Positions 9,731 through 19,498 are shown, numbered from the stretch's first letter. The stretch: DNA of 20,740 nucleotides from Zelonia costaricensis (GCA_030849075.1 JASAOO010003078.1:1-20740), one strand, 5' to 3'. Translations and numbers: made by a program. The notes: a model not told the origin generated them from the letters alone.

Positions 9731-10380
9731 CCGGCTTGCGGTAGCGGAAACTGCGGAGTCTTCTTTAAGACGGCAGTCTTCTACGTGAACGAAGGTGAAG
9801 TGCGAGGCGGGCGGGTGGGTGGNAAGCAGGGGATGGTAGTTGGGGGTGAGTGGGGCGGGGGGCGGGGTGGAGGGGAGGGGGGGAAGTGGATGGAGCGACG
9901 GAGTACACACGCGCAGGTATAACTCTGCTGCGGGACCGGGGAGCCAAGCAAGAGAAACAAGAGGCCGGTGGGGAGGCGCGGGGAAGCGAGGGCTGACGTT
10001 CGAAGGTGGTGGGTGGGTGAGTGAGCGTGTGCGTGAAAGGGAGAGGAGATGAGCGACGCACCACGGTGAGTTCGACGTCCGGGGTCAGCAAGGGTGAAAG
10101 AAGAACAGACAAATGGGGGAGGGGGAGGGGAAGAGAATGCAAAGCAGCTTGTTTGGCGAATGTGTTGCACGTGGGGGGGGCGAGGGGATGGCCGACACGA
10201 ATGCACGTTGCGTGAGACCGTGCATTCAAAAAAAGAAAACAAGTGCCCAGGCGACGCGAAACGGAGTGAGGGGGGCACGCGCGGGTTTTGCGCACAGAGG
10301 CGTGTAGGTGTGGGTGTGGTGGAGGAGGAGAGCAACACCAAAGACCACAGCAACAACAACAAAGAGAAAAGCACATGAGG
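9731..10380. other. Non-coding G-rich spacer
   Basis: No gene is seen. The plus strand is heavily G-rich (GGGTGGG, GGGGAGGGG types), and there is an N at 9823 inside a GGGTGGGTGG run. The long minus-strand frames covering it start at GTG and give Pro/Ser/His-rich shadow peptides. Confidence 0.65.
9823..9823. other. Ambiguous base (N)
   Basis: Single N within a G-rich run, probably a sequencing or assembly weak point. Confidence 0.9.
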
Positions 10381-10830
10381 AGGGAGGGTGGGAGAGAGAA
10401 GAGAAGCGAAGTGGAAGCTGCTTCGGCAAGAGGCGGGCACGTGTCTTCTGCATGTCGGCCACACCGCGCGTGCAGGCACGGAGCAGGGATACGTGACCGG
10501 AACGAAGCACGGGCACGTCCGCCGCGGTGTCTGCTCACGTTTCGTCATCTTCCCGCGCTGTACGAGTAGACGCCAGCGCACGGCCGCTACTGTGTGGGGG
10601 GGGGATGTCTGCGTCTGTGCGTCAGTGACGCGACACTCAGCGACCACCGCCACGGCGGAGAGGACCTTCGAAGAAACGGGGAGTGCGGCGGAGCCGTAGC
10701 GGACTGAGGCCAGTGTGGCAGTCTGCACGCACTCGCCGTCGGCCTGCCCGTCCCCATCGCCTCTTGGGTGTGTGCGTCGCGCATAGGCACGACACACGCA
10801 GCCCTTCACGATTTCGGTGTTTCACTGTTT
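10381..10830. other. Composition-balanced island, possibly a degenerate repeat element
   Basis: From about 10430 the sequence loses its purine bias and simple repeats and becomes complex, GC-rich DNA. It contains the 17-base word GTCGGCCACACCGCGCG (10454-10470), found again at 19772, and GGAGTGCGGCGGAGCCGTAG (10680-10699), related to two motifs near 14360 and 14630. Leishmania 3' UTRs commonly carry decayed SIDER retroposons of about this length; I cannot confirm that identity from memory of the family. Confidence 0.3.
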
Positions 10831-11640
10831 TCTGCACTTTCTTTATTTGCTTGTGTGTTTGGGAGTTCGTGAACGCTCAGAATGTATTTTTTTGTTTTAA
10901 AGAATGGAACGTAACGGCATACCCACACCCACACACACACGCACTCATGACAATACAAGAACCCCAAGCAACATAGAAAAAAGGGCGTGAAGGACCAGCA
11001 AGTGCATCAGCACCTGCGTACATGTATAGAGACGCGAGAGAGACGGGGAGGTGGTGACTAAAGGGAAAGAGGGGAATGGGGAGAGAAGAATTGAGATGCG
11101 AGGGGGGGAGGGGATCTGCGAGCACCCATCCACTTCGAAAAACGGCAGCGCAGAAGACGGACACACACACACACACAATCAGACATATACAAACAAGGTA
11201 AACACCGTCTGCGTAGATGCAGCGTCAGTTAGGAAAAAAAAAAAGCACTCGTGGAGAAGCGTCCGGAAGGGAATGTGGGGGTGGGATGAGAGACAGGAAG
11301 GGAGGCGGAATGGCGCCTTCATACAGAGCTGGAGGCAAGAAAGCGGAGGGGGAGCACCATCATGGAAGGAGAAGCACGTGACGTGGAGCCGCCACTGAAG
11401 AGTGAGAGAGGGGAGGGGGGAAGGGGGAGAAAGGAAGGGCACCAGTAAACCCCAAGTGACTGGGGAGAAGACACACACACATAAAAAGAAAGAGAGATAC
11501 GTGTACGGACACACGCACACGCCATCTGCAGCTACGACGTGGTCCAAAGCCCTCCTCCACCTCTTCGCACAAAGGGTTTATAACAAGGGAAGAAGGGGTG
11601 ATAGCAGCCGCCCATCCGCGAAAACGGAGAAGGGAGAGGC
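10831..11640. other. Non-coding spacer
   Basis: No credible gene. It begins with a short T-rich stretch (10835-10905) and then returns to the A/G-rich pattern. A CA run lies at 11159-11177 and an A run at about 11234. Confidence 0.65.
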
Positions 11641-11694
11641 TGACGAGGTATAACACGGTGGAAACGCGCGCCGCCGCACCACTCTCAGGAGAAG

Positions 11695-11727
11695 CACGTG
11701 AGAGCCAACAAAGAAATCCAGCAGAGA
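11695..11727 (-). repeat. Short degenerate repeat A, minus strand reads SLLDFFVGSHV
   Basis: It matches 11952-11984 at 26 of 33 positions. Six consecutive mismatches fall exactly three bases apart, at the third positions of the minus-strand frame. The surrounding frame does not look like a gene. Confidence 0.5.
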
Positions 11728-11951
11728 GGTCGGCCAACGAAAAACAAGGAGAGGTTTGGGTGTGCGAGGTGCCGGCGTACTCCCACGGTGTATGTGCGTG
11801 TGTATGCACGCAATAGTGTACGCGTTGGCGGGTTTGCCTTTGTGTTTGTCTGTCTGTGTGTGTCTGCGTGCGTGCATACGCGCGGCCCTCCCTCTTTCTC
11901 ACCTCCTCACGCCTCCTCCGCCTTCGGTGCTGTCGGGAGCTGCCGAGACAG

Positions 11952-11984
11952 CACGTGAGGCCCGACGAAAAAGTCGAGCAGAGG
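11952..11984 (-). repeat. Short degenerate repeat B, minus strand reads PLLDFFVGPHV
   Basis: Partner of 11695-11727, offset by 257 bases. GAT/GAC, TTC/TTT, TTT/TTC, GTT/GTC, GGC/GGG and CTG/CTC pairs are all silent between the two copies. The similarity stops soon after on both sides. Confidence 0.5.
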
Positions 11985-12000
11985 GGGGGAGGGGAAAGGG

Positions 12001-14280
12001 GCAGATTCTGCAGAGAGGCAGAGAAGACAGGAGAAATCACCACGAAACGAAATATGGCTTGGCGCACGTTGGCAGGAGAAGAGTGTAGCAGCCCGTGAGA
12101 AAGCACTCTGATATCTGCGTCCGCGGCAACACTGCGCGGCGCGACGCAGCGGGGCGTGCCCCGGAAGCGATACGACGAAGAGGAGCGCCGCGGCTGTCTG
12201 AGCGAACGCCAAACCTCCCCCTCCAGAAAAAAAAAAAAAACAAGAAAAAGAACACGAAGAAAGAGGGAGTTGCGGGAGCAGCCAAAGGGAAAGTGATGAA
12301 GAGCGGCGCAGAGGACGTGCGACCGCTGGCGCAACGGGAAGCCGAGGGAGGGAGGGAGAGAAAGACGAGAGGAGGCATGGAAGAATGCGTGTTGCACCGC
12401 GTGTCAAGTGTCGCGTCGGTGCGCGCATCCCGTAAAAAACACCTTTTGCCCTGTTCCTCACCCGCCCCCACCTCCCATCCAACCACGTCACCTCCCTCGG
12501 CCCCTTATTTGCATATCTGGCCACGCGCAGACGTAGCTGGAGAAATAAAGATCATGGTTGTTTACACCCACTCCGCTCCGCGTACCCCACCCCACCCCCT
12601 ACTCTTCCCACTCCACCACAGCGTTGCAAGCGCAGTGCCAGGCGCGGTGGTGACGTCAAGTCAGAGGTGCGAGGTGGGGAGGGAAAGGGGGGGGTGATGA
12701 CCGGCGATGGTGAGACGTGCATGAGACCAACACGAACGAAGAGAACAGTGGAGTGCGGGCAAGCGCACACTCTCTCTCTCACTTTCTCACAATTCTGCTC
12801 CCAGTGGACCTCTGCAGATACATTGAATAAAAAGTCAAGCCGCACGTACACACGCTACCTGTGCAAGCCACGTTGACATGCGCACGTCGACTACATCTTC
12901 ATCCTCGCTCGGCGCCTTCTTGTTTCTCTATGTTTCTGTTTCGTCGTTTTCCTTCCCTGACTCGTACCGCGCGCATTGTCACGCGAGAAGGATGGGAGGA
13001 AGAGTCGCATCCCCCACACCCTACCCCCCCCCCTCCCATCCCCCGCACGCCAGTCGGTGCAGTGACGGCGATGGTGGTGGGAGTGGTGAAGGGGAAGGGG
13101 GGGGGGACGGGCGCGAGGACAGAGAGAGAACAAGTGGCCCAGCTAGAACAGCGCAAAAGGATTCAGTGGAGGAAGGGGAGAAGTGAACAGCGCGCACACA
13201 CACACAGGTGTCTGTGTCAATGCAGGAAGAAACGGGAAAGAAACAAAGACAAGGTTGCCGTGCACCAAGCCACACACGCACACGCGCGCGCCTGTAGAAA
13301 AAAAAAACCTCACGTCCACGCATCAATTAGCCCCAGTGCGTGTCGCGGTCAGCTCCAGTATCAGGATGCGGGGGCGGAGATTCGCGAGAGAAGACGATGT
13401 CTCAGCTAGAAAAAGCAATAGAAAGAAAAAAAGGAAGAGAGACGCAATCGCTTGGGAGAGGCTGCCTCTGAAAGTAACACAAAAAAGAAGTATCGAATCG
13501 AAAAGGAGCAAGAAACAACAAGCACACGAGAACCCTCGATCCGTGGCTGGGAACCCATCAACCACGCACACAAAGAAAAGCAGCGTTGACGCGCATGACA
13601 CGCACGAACGCGTGCACCCGCTTCAGCGACGAGATACAAACGGGGGTGTCGGTGAAGAAAAAAAAGGGGAGAGAAGGGAGAGGGGGGAGCGGATGTCGGC
13701 GTAGGGCTGAGTGGGTATCACGACGCCGAACAGCCCCCTCCCCCCCCCACCCCACCCGTCCTCTCGCGCCACTGCGTCCATCAGAGCGCAGCAGCGTCGT
13801 TCTCTCCGCCGACGATGCAGCACGGGTGCGCGAAAGGAGAACCACAAAACGGGAAAGAGAGAAAACAAAATCCAACAGCATCGGCAACAACAACGCAAAG
13901 CCAGGAAAGCGGCGGATGAATAAACGCGTCAAAGGATGGACACACACGGTGAAGAAGAGGGGCTTCACGACAGCGTGCAGCACAGACACACACACATAAG
14001 AGAGCGAGTGAGGCAAGGTGGGAAAGGCGGAGGAGGGAAAGGGGGGGGGGAAGAGGTCGAGACGTGACGGCGCCGCGCGGTCAGCTTCGTGTGGGGTATA
14101 ACATGCAGACTCATACATACAGAGCCCTCCCCCTCCCCCTCCCCCTCCACTTCTTCCGCCACCCACTCCCTTCTTCGGAAGGTCCCTTTGTATCAGGCCT
14201 TGTAGGCGAGAAGGGGGGGAGTGAGGCTTGCGGGGGAGAGGGCGGAGAAGGGCTCAGGGGTCATCATTCCCCCCCCCCCC
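12001..14280. other. Non-coding spacer
   Basis: No credible gene. It contains a poly-A run near 12227-12240, a mixed stretch at 12420-12640, a pyrimidine-rich stretch at 12860-13050 on the plus strand with C runs near 13023, a G run near 13098, and poly-C near 13740. The minus-strand open frames are Ser/Leu/Phe/Pro-rich and the plus-strand ones Arg/Lys-rich, both explained by strand composition. Confidence 0.65.
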
Positions 14281-14700
14281 TTGATGGGCCTTCAACCTTC
14301 TAAACCAGAGCCAACAACGAAAACAGGAGGCCATTACAAACGCGTTCACAATGGAGTGAGGCGGCGAAGCCGTACATGACACGTCGGTGCGATCTGCTCC
14401 ATCTCTGTGTGCGTCACCTCAGCGCAGCCGCGCGGTTCATCTCACACTCGTCTTCTTTTTTCTTTAGTTCTCGTGACACACAACTTCCTCCTGCGACGCG
14501 TGACGCCGGTCCGCATCTTGTCCTCGCACACACGCACACGCTGCTTCTCCTGCTCTTCCTCCTCGCATCCGACGCGACGTCGTCTCCAAGTCCGAGTGCG
14601 AAGAGGCATGAAACGACAGGGAGTGAGGCGGGCAAGCCGTAGCCGCCGTGCAAGTCGGCGAAGAGACCGGCAGCGTAGGATAAGAAGAAAAAAAAAGGTC
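14281..14700. other. Composition-balanced island flanked by a repeated motif
   Basis: This complex sequence is bounded by GGAGTGAGGCGGCGAAGCCGTA (14353-14374, two short halves) and GGAGTGAGGCGGGCAAGCCGTA (14620-14641). The plus strand has a pyrimidine tract ending TTTCTTTAG near 14466. From ATG 14608 a plus-strand frame encodes about 40 residues, mostly Arg, Lys and Ser. There is no convincing gene. Confidence 0.35.
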
Positions 14701-16090
14701 AGGGTTCGTAGATGTGTGTGTGTGTGTTGAACCAGTGCCGTGGCGCAGAAATCCTCAAAGCTGTTCGCTTCCCTATCCCTTCCCTTCCCCATCTTCCCCC
14801 TCCCCCCTGGGTTGTGCCATGGCAGATACACACGAAGTTGAAAGACGCCGGGGATGTTGAAGACACGTGTGCGTGTGCGTGTTTCCGTTCAGGGAGGCTG
14901 TGTTATGAAAGGAGTAGCCATGACGTGCGACTGCGAGGGGGTCGGGAGGGGGGAAAAGAGAAGATGAAGACGGACACGGGGCCCCAGTAGAGGGACGCAG
15001 CGGTGGATGGGGTAGGTTACTGCCTGCCGAGACATCGACGCTGAGGTGGCGGCCCCCGCCCTCGACCCCCACCCCTCTCTCGAACAGAGAAAGTCAGGGG
15101 AGAAGGGCGGGGGGCAGGTAGGTAAAGGCATCAGGGGGAGGGGGAGAGGAGGCCAACGATTGAGCCATCTAAACAAAGAGAAACACAGCACACACACACA
15201 CAGACACATCTACGCCCACGTCTAATGTAAATCATCACCAATGTAGTCTGCAGTAAAATAGTCAACGGAGTAACCAAAGGCATGTCAGGAGGGAAAGAAG
15301 AGGAGGGGGAGGGAGGGAAGGGAGGAGAGTGGAGACGGTCACAGTCAGCACCGAAACAAATGCGCACCAGCACGCACAGGCATATACGCCACAGGAAGGA
15401 TGAAATGCAACCAAAGAAAAAGAGGGAAAAGCATCAGAGGGGTAGATACACGAAAATACACGTTGCCAAGGTGGCAACTCGAGCGCACGCACAGAAATAC
15501 TCTTCGTAGAAGAGTGAAACAAGGAAGCAAGGAGGAAGAGCACTCCACAAGATGGCAGTGTGAAGACACGGAGGGGGAGAAGGCGAGGGGGAGGGGGGAG
15601 GGAGGAAACAGCAAACACGAAAACCCAAACGGAGAAAAGCGGAGCGCTGGGGTGAAGGAAAAGAGACAGCAAAACAGAGAAACGAATAAAACCAAGGCGA
15701 CAGGAACAGTCAATCACACACACAGAAAAAAAAAATCAAAAAAGGACAGGCGAGAAGACGTAGAAGTGGTAGGGGGATGGGGGGGTACCAAAAGGGGATG
15801 AAACCCATTTACGCCCCTCCCCCCACCCCCCTTCCCCCTCACCCATGCAATAGAGCACAAAAAATGAGAGCGACGGCAAACACAGCCAAGAGAAGAATTC
15901 GAATCATTGAAGGGTAGGAGAATAAGCAAGCACGCACTGAGAACATACACACAGACACACACACAAAAGCAAGCGACTAATACATCCACAAATCTACGCA
16001 AGCATCAAGACACACACACACCCACACACACTCGACTGGGGAGCACCAGTTGTTGCATGCGTTTGTGGCGTTGTAGGTGTCTGAGTGTGG
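14701..16090. other. Non-coding spacer
   Basis: No credible gene. A short complex patch lies at about 14985-15080, with A/G-rich sequence on both sides. CA tracts occur near 15189-15204, 15950-15965 and 16010-16030. A mirrored pair of C- and G-rich runs lies near 15590 and 15815. Confidence 0.65.
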
Positions 16091-16654
16091 GTGTGTGTAC
16101 GTGTTTGTTTTCGTTTCATTCTCCTTACCCCGCTGCACTCTTCCCATGCAGTGTGCACACACGCCCGCTTCCATGAGAGAGGCGTGCGTGTGCGCCGCAG
16201 GACGTCGAGTAGAAACCATCGAAGGCAAAATCGAGGGAGCAAAGAACGTGAGAGGCGGATGCCACCGCACGCGACGTGACGACCACAACGGGGGTACGCG
16301 CACGAGGAGCACAAGGCAGCAACACCAACGGCGCACAACATCAACGACACGAACGCGGGCACGCAACGCAGTTTACTTACCAGCGGTGGGCCTTCACACA
16401 AAAAAACAAAGTCAAGAGAGAGAAGCGTCAAGACACTATGGCCTTGATCCGTATCCGGGTTCCAGCGCCAGTGCAGGGATACGCAGAGCTGAAAACAAAA
16501 GGAACACGGAGCGGGCGCAGACGTGCGTGACACTCCCGTGCCAACCTCGCACCCCCCCCCTCTCTCTCGCCCTTCCTTCATCCTTTGTTTCTTACTCTCT
16601 TGTTGTCTCACGCACTGCAGCAGAGTCTGGGACGCGCGCTGCCCGAGCTGCATT
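16091..16654 (-). other. Proximal 3' UTR of the 700-aa RRM gene
   Basis: This is balanced-composition DNA directly behind the stop codon, with no coding frame. In the mRNA sense, 16583-16551 is purine-rich (GGATGAAGGAAGGG, then GA repeats and nine G), comparable to the G-rich block behind the other RRM gene. Confidence 0.5.
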
Positions 16655-18757
16655 CTAGCGCAGCATATGCAGCTGGAGCCCCATGTCGCTGTCCACCATC
16701 ATCATGTTCGGTGTCAGACCCGGAAAGACATCCGCGCCGCTGCCGATGCCGGGGCCGGCCTGCGCACCCTGCACCGGGCTCGTCACCCCCATCTGCATGA
16801 AGGGTGCCATGGACGCCATGGTCGGCATGCCAGCCGCTGCGGCACCGGCGCCGGGCATGCTGGTCATCGGGTAGTACATCAGCGGCATCGTCCCCGCACC
16901 GGCGCCACCCGCCGCCACACGCGCGGCCCCCGCCGATGCCATGGACGGCGCCGGCGGACTCCCGAACGGGCTGCCTGCCCCATGCGACATGGGCGCCGCG
17001 AAGGCACCGAAGCCGCCGTTGGGCAACGGGTAGTACATGATCGCAGGCGCCGTCCCCGGAGCGGCAGCCGCGGCAGCAGCCGCGTGTGCCGCTGCAGCCC
17101 AGTCGCCGGGCGCGCCAGAGCTCGAGCCGCTCACTCCCGCGGCGGCCATGCCATGCAGCTGCTGGTGCGACGTGAGTGAGGCCTGCGCGTTGCCAGCGCC
17201 GGGCGGAGACATGATAGCCGTGAAGTTCGGGAACGGCATCGTGTACGGCGAAGACATCGCCTGCGGAAGGGCCGTGGTGTTGTTCGTGTTGGCGTGGCTG
17301 CCGTGGTTCACCAGCGTCGTCGCCGTGGGGGAGACGAGCGAGGAGGCGCTGTCGGTGGAGTTGGGCGAGAGCAGTGGGGCGCTCAGCGCCATGAATACTG
17401 GGGAGAGAGCCGTGACCGAGTTGGGAGCCGCCGGTGCCGTTAGACCGGTCGGGCCGCTGCGTAGGCTGCCGTTCGGGGTGACGGGCGCCGGCACCGGCGT
17501 GCCGATCGCGCCGAAGCCGCGGTCCGTGTACGGGCTGCAGCTCCCTGGCGTGACGGTGAAGTACGCCGAGGACGGCGAGGCAGTGGCGCCGATGTGCGCC
17601 TCGACCGGGGACGCCCCGGGTGTGACCGTGGCGGCCCCTACGCCGCCGGTGCCCATCTGCTGTGGGTACACGCCGCTGCCGCTCGCCGCCGCCGCGGCCA
17701 TGAACGGGTAGAACTGCGCCATGGGCATCGGCATTGCCGCAGAGCCCGTCATGGAGGGCATCATCATGGGGTTGAACGGCATCCCGACAGGCACGCCGCT
17801 GGCGTTCATGGTCGCCGACACGTTGCCGCCTGGCAGGCCGGGGTTCGGCAGGGGAGAGTGGGAGCCGCCCTGCGAGTCACGGCGGCCGCCATCCCCGCGG
17901 CGTGGGCGCGCGTCGCGGCGCTCGCGCTGCACCGACGGCAGCGGCAGCGTCGTGTTGATCGCCGCACCGGCATCACCGAGGGGCTGCGGGGTGGCGTGCG
18001 AGTCGGCGAGCCGCGCCTGGAGGCAGCGGCCCTGCAGGAAGCTGCCGTTGAGCCCGCGAATGCACCCCGCCGCGCTCTCCTCGCTGTAGAAGAGCGCAAA
18101 CCCGTACGCCTTCGTCGGGGCGTTGCGGTTGTCTACGCACAGCTTGGCGGCCTCGACGCGGCCGAACTGCTGGCACAGCTGACGGAAGTCCTCAGAGCGG
18201 TAGGTCGGGGGCACGCCGGAGATGTACACGTTGCGGCGCACATTGGCGTTCTTCGCCTTGGGCGGCTCCACAGCCGCGACCGGCGGCGTGGCCGGGGCCG
18301 TCGACGGAGCCGACTCGGGCAACCCACTCGCGATGGTGCCCGTCGTGGCCGACGCCGCCGCCGCAGCGGCAGCAGCAGCAGCAGCTCGCTTGGCCGTCTT
18401 CTTCGATTGCCCCTGACTCTGCTGCGTCGGGAGCGGCAGAGGCGTGTGTGGCGGGCTCGTCTTGGAGTTAGGCGGGGTTGCCAGCATCACCTCCTGCGAC
18501 GGTACCTTGTGCTGCTGCTGCTGGTGCTCAAGCACAGCGTTCAGTGCCGCCATCTGCAGCGCGGCCGAGCTGGCCAGTCCGCCGGAGGCGATCAGCGACG
18601 AGCTGGCGAAGACGTGGTTGCCGTCGACGCGCTGGGAGATGCCAAACTCACTCTGCGAGCCGCTGGCGCGCGAGTCGAAGGAGAGGGAAACGTCCTTGCC
18701 GCCGGTGAGCTGCTGTGTGACGGGAATCCGGTTCTCGGTGGGCGGGACTACGCTCAT
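16655..18757 (-). CDS. Single-RRM RNA-binding protein, 700 aa (paralogue of the gene at 3784-5748)
   Basis: Predicted mRNA-binding regulator. One RRM spans about residues 175-252, with RNP2 NVYISGVP at 176-183 and RNP1 KAYGFALF at 216-223; the usual Gly at the second RNP1 position is Ala. The N-terminal part is Ser/Gln-rich, then has a basic patch (KKTAKR, 119-124) running into an 11-Ala tract. After the RRM come PQPL (257-260) and an Arg-rich stretch (RERRDARPRRGDGGRR, 278-293) that may add RNA affinity. The long C-terminal part is Ala/Met/Pro/Gly-rich, with an Ala block at 554-566 and repeated aromatic motifs FYPF, MYYPLP and MYYPM. No signal peptide or membrane segment is seen. The start is ATG 18757, behind a very good splice acceptor; the stop is TAG after LHMLR. 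Family assignment is firm; orthologue identity is unknown. Confidence 0.93.
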   Translation of the reverse strand: MSVVPPTENRIPVTQQLTGGKDVSLSFDSRASGSQSEFGISQRVDGNHVFASSSLIASGGLASSAALQMAALNAVLEHQQQQHKVPSQEVMLATPPNSKTSPPHTPLPLPTQQSQGQSKKTAKRAAAAAAAAAAASATTGTIASGLPESAPSTAPATPPVAAVEPPKAKNANVRRNVYISGVPPTYRSEDFRQLCQQFGRVEAAKLCVDNRNAPTKAYGFALFYSEESAAGCIRGLNGSFLQGRCLQARLADSHATPQPLGDAGAAINTTLPLPSVQRERRDARPRRGDGGRRDSQGGSHSPLPNPGLPGGNVSATMNASGVPVGMPFNPMMMPSMTGSAAMPMPMAQFYPFMAAAAASGSGVYPQQMGTGGVGAATVTPGASPVEAHIGATASPSSAYFTVTPGSCSPYTDRGFGAIGTPVPAPVTPNGSLRSGPTGLTAPAAPNSVTALSPVFMALSAPLLSPNSTDSASSLVSPTATTLVNHGSHANTNNTTALPQAMSSPYTMPFPNFTAIMSPPGAGNAQASLTSHQQLHGMAAAGVSGSSSGAPGDWAAAAHAAAAAAAAPGTAPAIMYYPLPNGGFGAFAAPMSHGAGSPFGSPPAPSMASAGAARVAAGGAGAGTMPLMYYPMTSMPGAGAAAAGMPTMASMAPFMQMGVTSPVQGAQAGPGIGSGADVFPGLTPNMMMVDSDMGLQLHMLR
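18002..18235 (-). other. RRM domain of the 700-aa protein
   Basis: These bases encode residues 175-252. A hand alignment to the other RRM in this window needs one single-residue gap and gives about 44 identities over 87 columns including the PQPL tail. Cys195, Cys207 and Cys232 align with cysteines in the paralogue. Confidence 0.9.
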
Positions 18758-18820
18758 TTGGGGACAAGAAAGGCTGGGGTGGGGTAGGGGGGGGGGGGGT
18801 GATGGCGACTCTCTATCAGC
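18758..18820 (-). other. Predicted 5' UTR of the 700-aa RRM gene
   Basis: This is a 63-nt leader without an ATG. It contains a run of 13 C followed by TACCCCACCCCAG, which is itself a possible second acceptor (AG at 18775-18774). Using it would leave only 16 nt before the ATG. Confidence 0.55.
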
Positions 18821-18851
18821 CTGTTAAAGAGGGAGGAGGGGGGGGGGCAAG
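18821..18851 (-). promoter_or_regulatory. Predicted trans-splice acceptor for the 700-aa RRM gene
   Basis: The minus strand reads a long C-rich tract, then CTCCTCCCTCTTTAACAG, with the acceptor AG at 18822-18821. This is a near-ideal pyrimidine tract plus AG, and it is the best splice signal in the window. Confidence 0.75.
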
Positions 18852-19325
18852 GGCAACACGACGGGTGCTTGTTCTGCTCTGTGCACCGAGGAGTCCCCCG
18901 ATGTGACACTGGCAGGATGACCTACGCAAGCACACACACACACACACGCGCGCGCGAAAAAAAACAAAAACAGACGGCGAGTCGCGAAAAAAAAACTCGC
19001 TGGAAGACGAAAGACACGGTGAGGGGGCGCTCGCCGGCAGGTCACGCGTGCGATCAGGACGTCAAGTGCGACGACAAAGGAGTGGGTGGGGAGAAGAAGA
19101 AGAAAAAGCAGATGGGTGGCAGAGGTGGGTGCGAGTGCAGCAGCAGGGCAAGACAGGTGGCAGGAGTATGAGCTGCCGCAGCTGGTCAAACACGCGCGCA
19201 AGAGACAGGGAAGAGAGAGCAAGGTCTACAGGTAGACGTGGAACTTGAAGGGGGGAAACGGGGAGAGAAGAGAAGGGGGTGGGAAAGGTGGCGCGAGGGC
19301 GAGAGCTCGACACGGGGGTATAGCG

Positions 19326-19342
19326 CAGCAGCAGCAGCAGCA
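19326..19342. repeat. (CAG)n trinucleotide repeat
   Basis: Five CAG units and a partial one in non-coding DNA. Confidence 0.9.
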
Positions 19343-19462
19343 ACGATGCGTCACCAGCTTGCACGCCACACAGCAGTGGGGGTCGCACGACGGGACGACG
19401 AGGAAACAAATAAAAAGAAATAAATGAAAAGGGACGTGGAGATGGCGTGAAGTCGGCGAAGA

Positions 19463-19464
<2 letters not shown>

Positions 19465-19496
<32 letters not shown>
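19465..19496. repeat. (CA)16 microsatellite
   Basis: 32 uninterrupted bases of CA, the longest perfect dinucleotide run here; (UG)16 in the expected transcript. Confidence 0.97.

Positions 19497-19498
<2 letters not shown>

Noticed and set aside
9781..10809. 342-codon minus-strand frame
   Set aside because: It starts at GTG, includes an N and is Ser/Pro/Cys/Arg-rich without a domain.
11360..12397. 345-codon minus-strand frame
   Set aside because: It starts at GTG and is low-complexity Ser/Leu/Phe/Arg. The short silent-change segment is noted separately, but the frame as a whole is not gene-like.
15890..15910. ATTCGAATC, resembling a tRNA B box
   Set aside because: There is no A box at a suitable distance and no acceptor-stem pairing, so it is not a tRNA gene.
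17594..18787. 397-codon plus-strand frame over the 700-aa gene
   Set aside because: It starts at GTG, lies antisense to a clear RRM gene and is Arg-rich as expected from reading GC-rich codons backwards.
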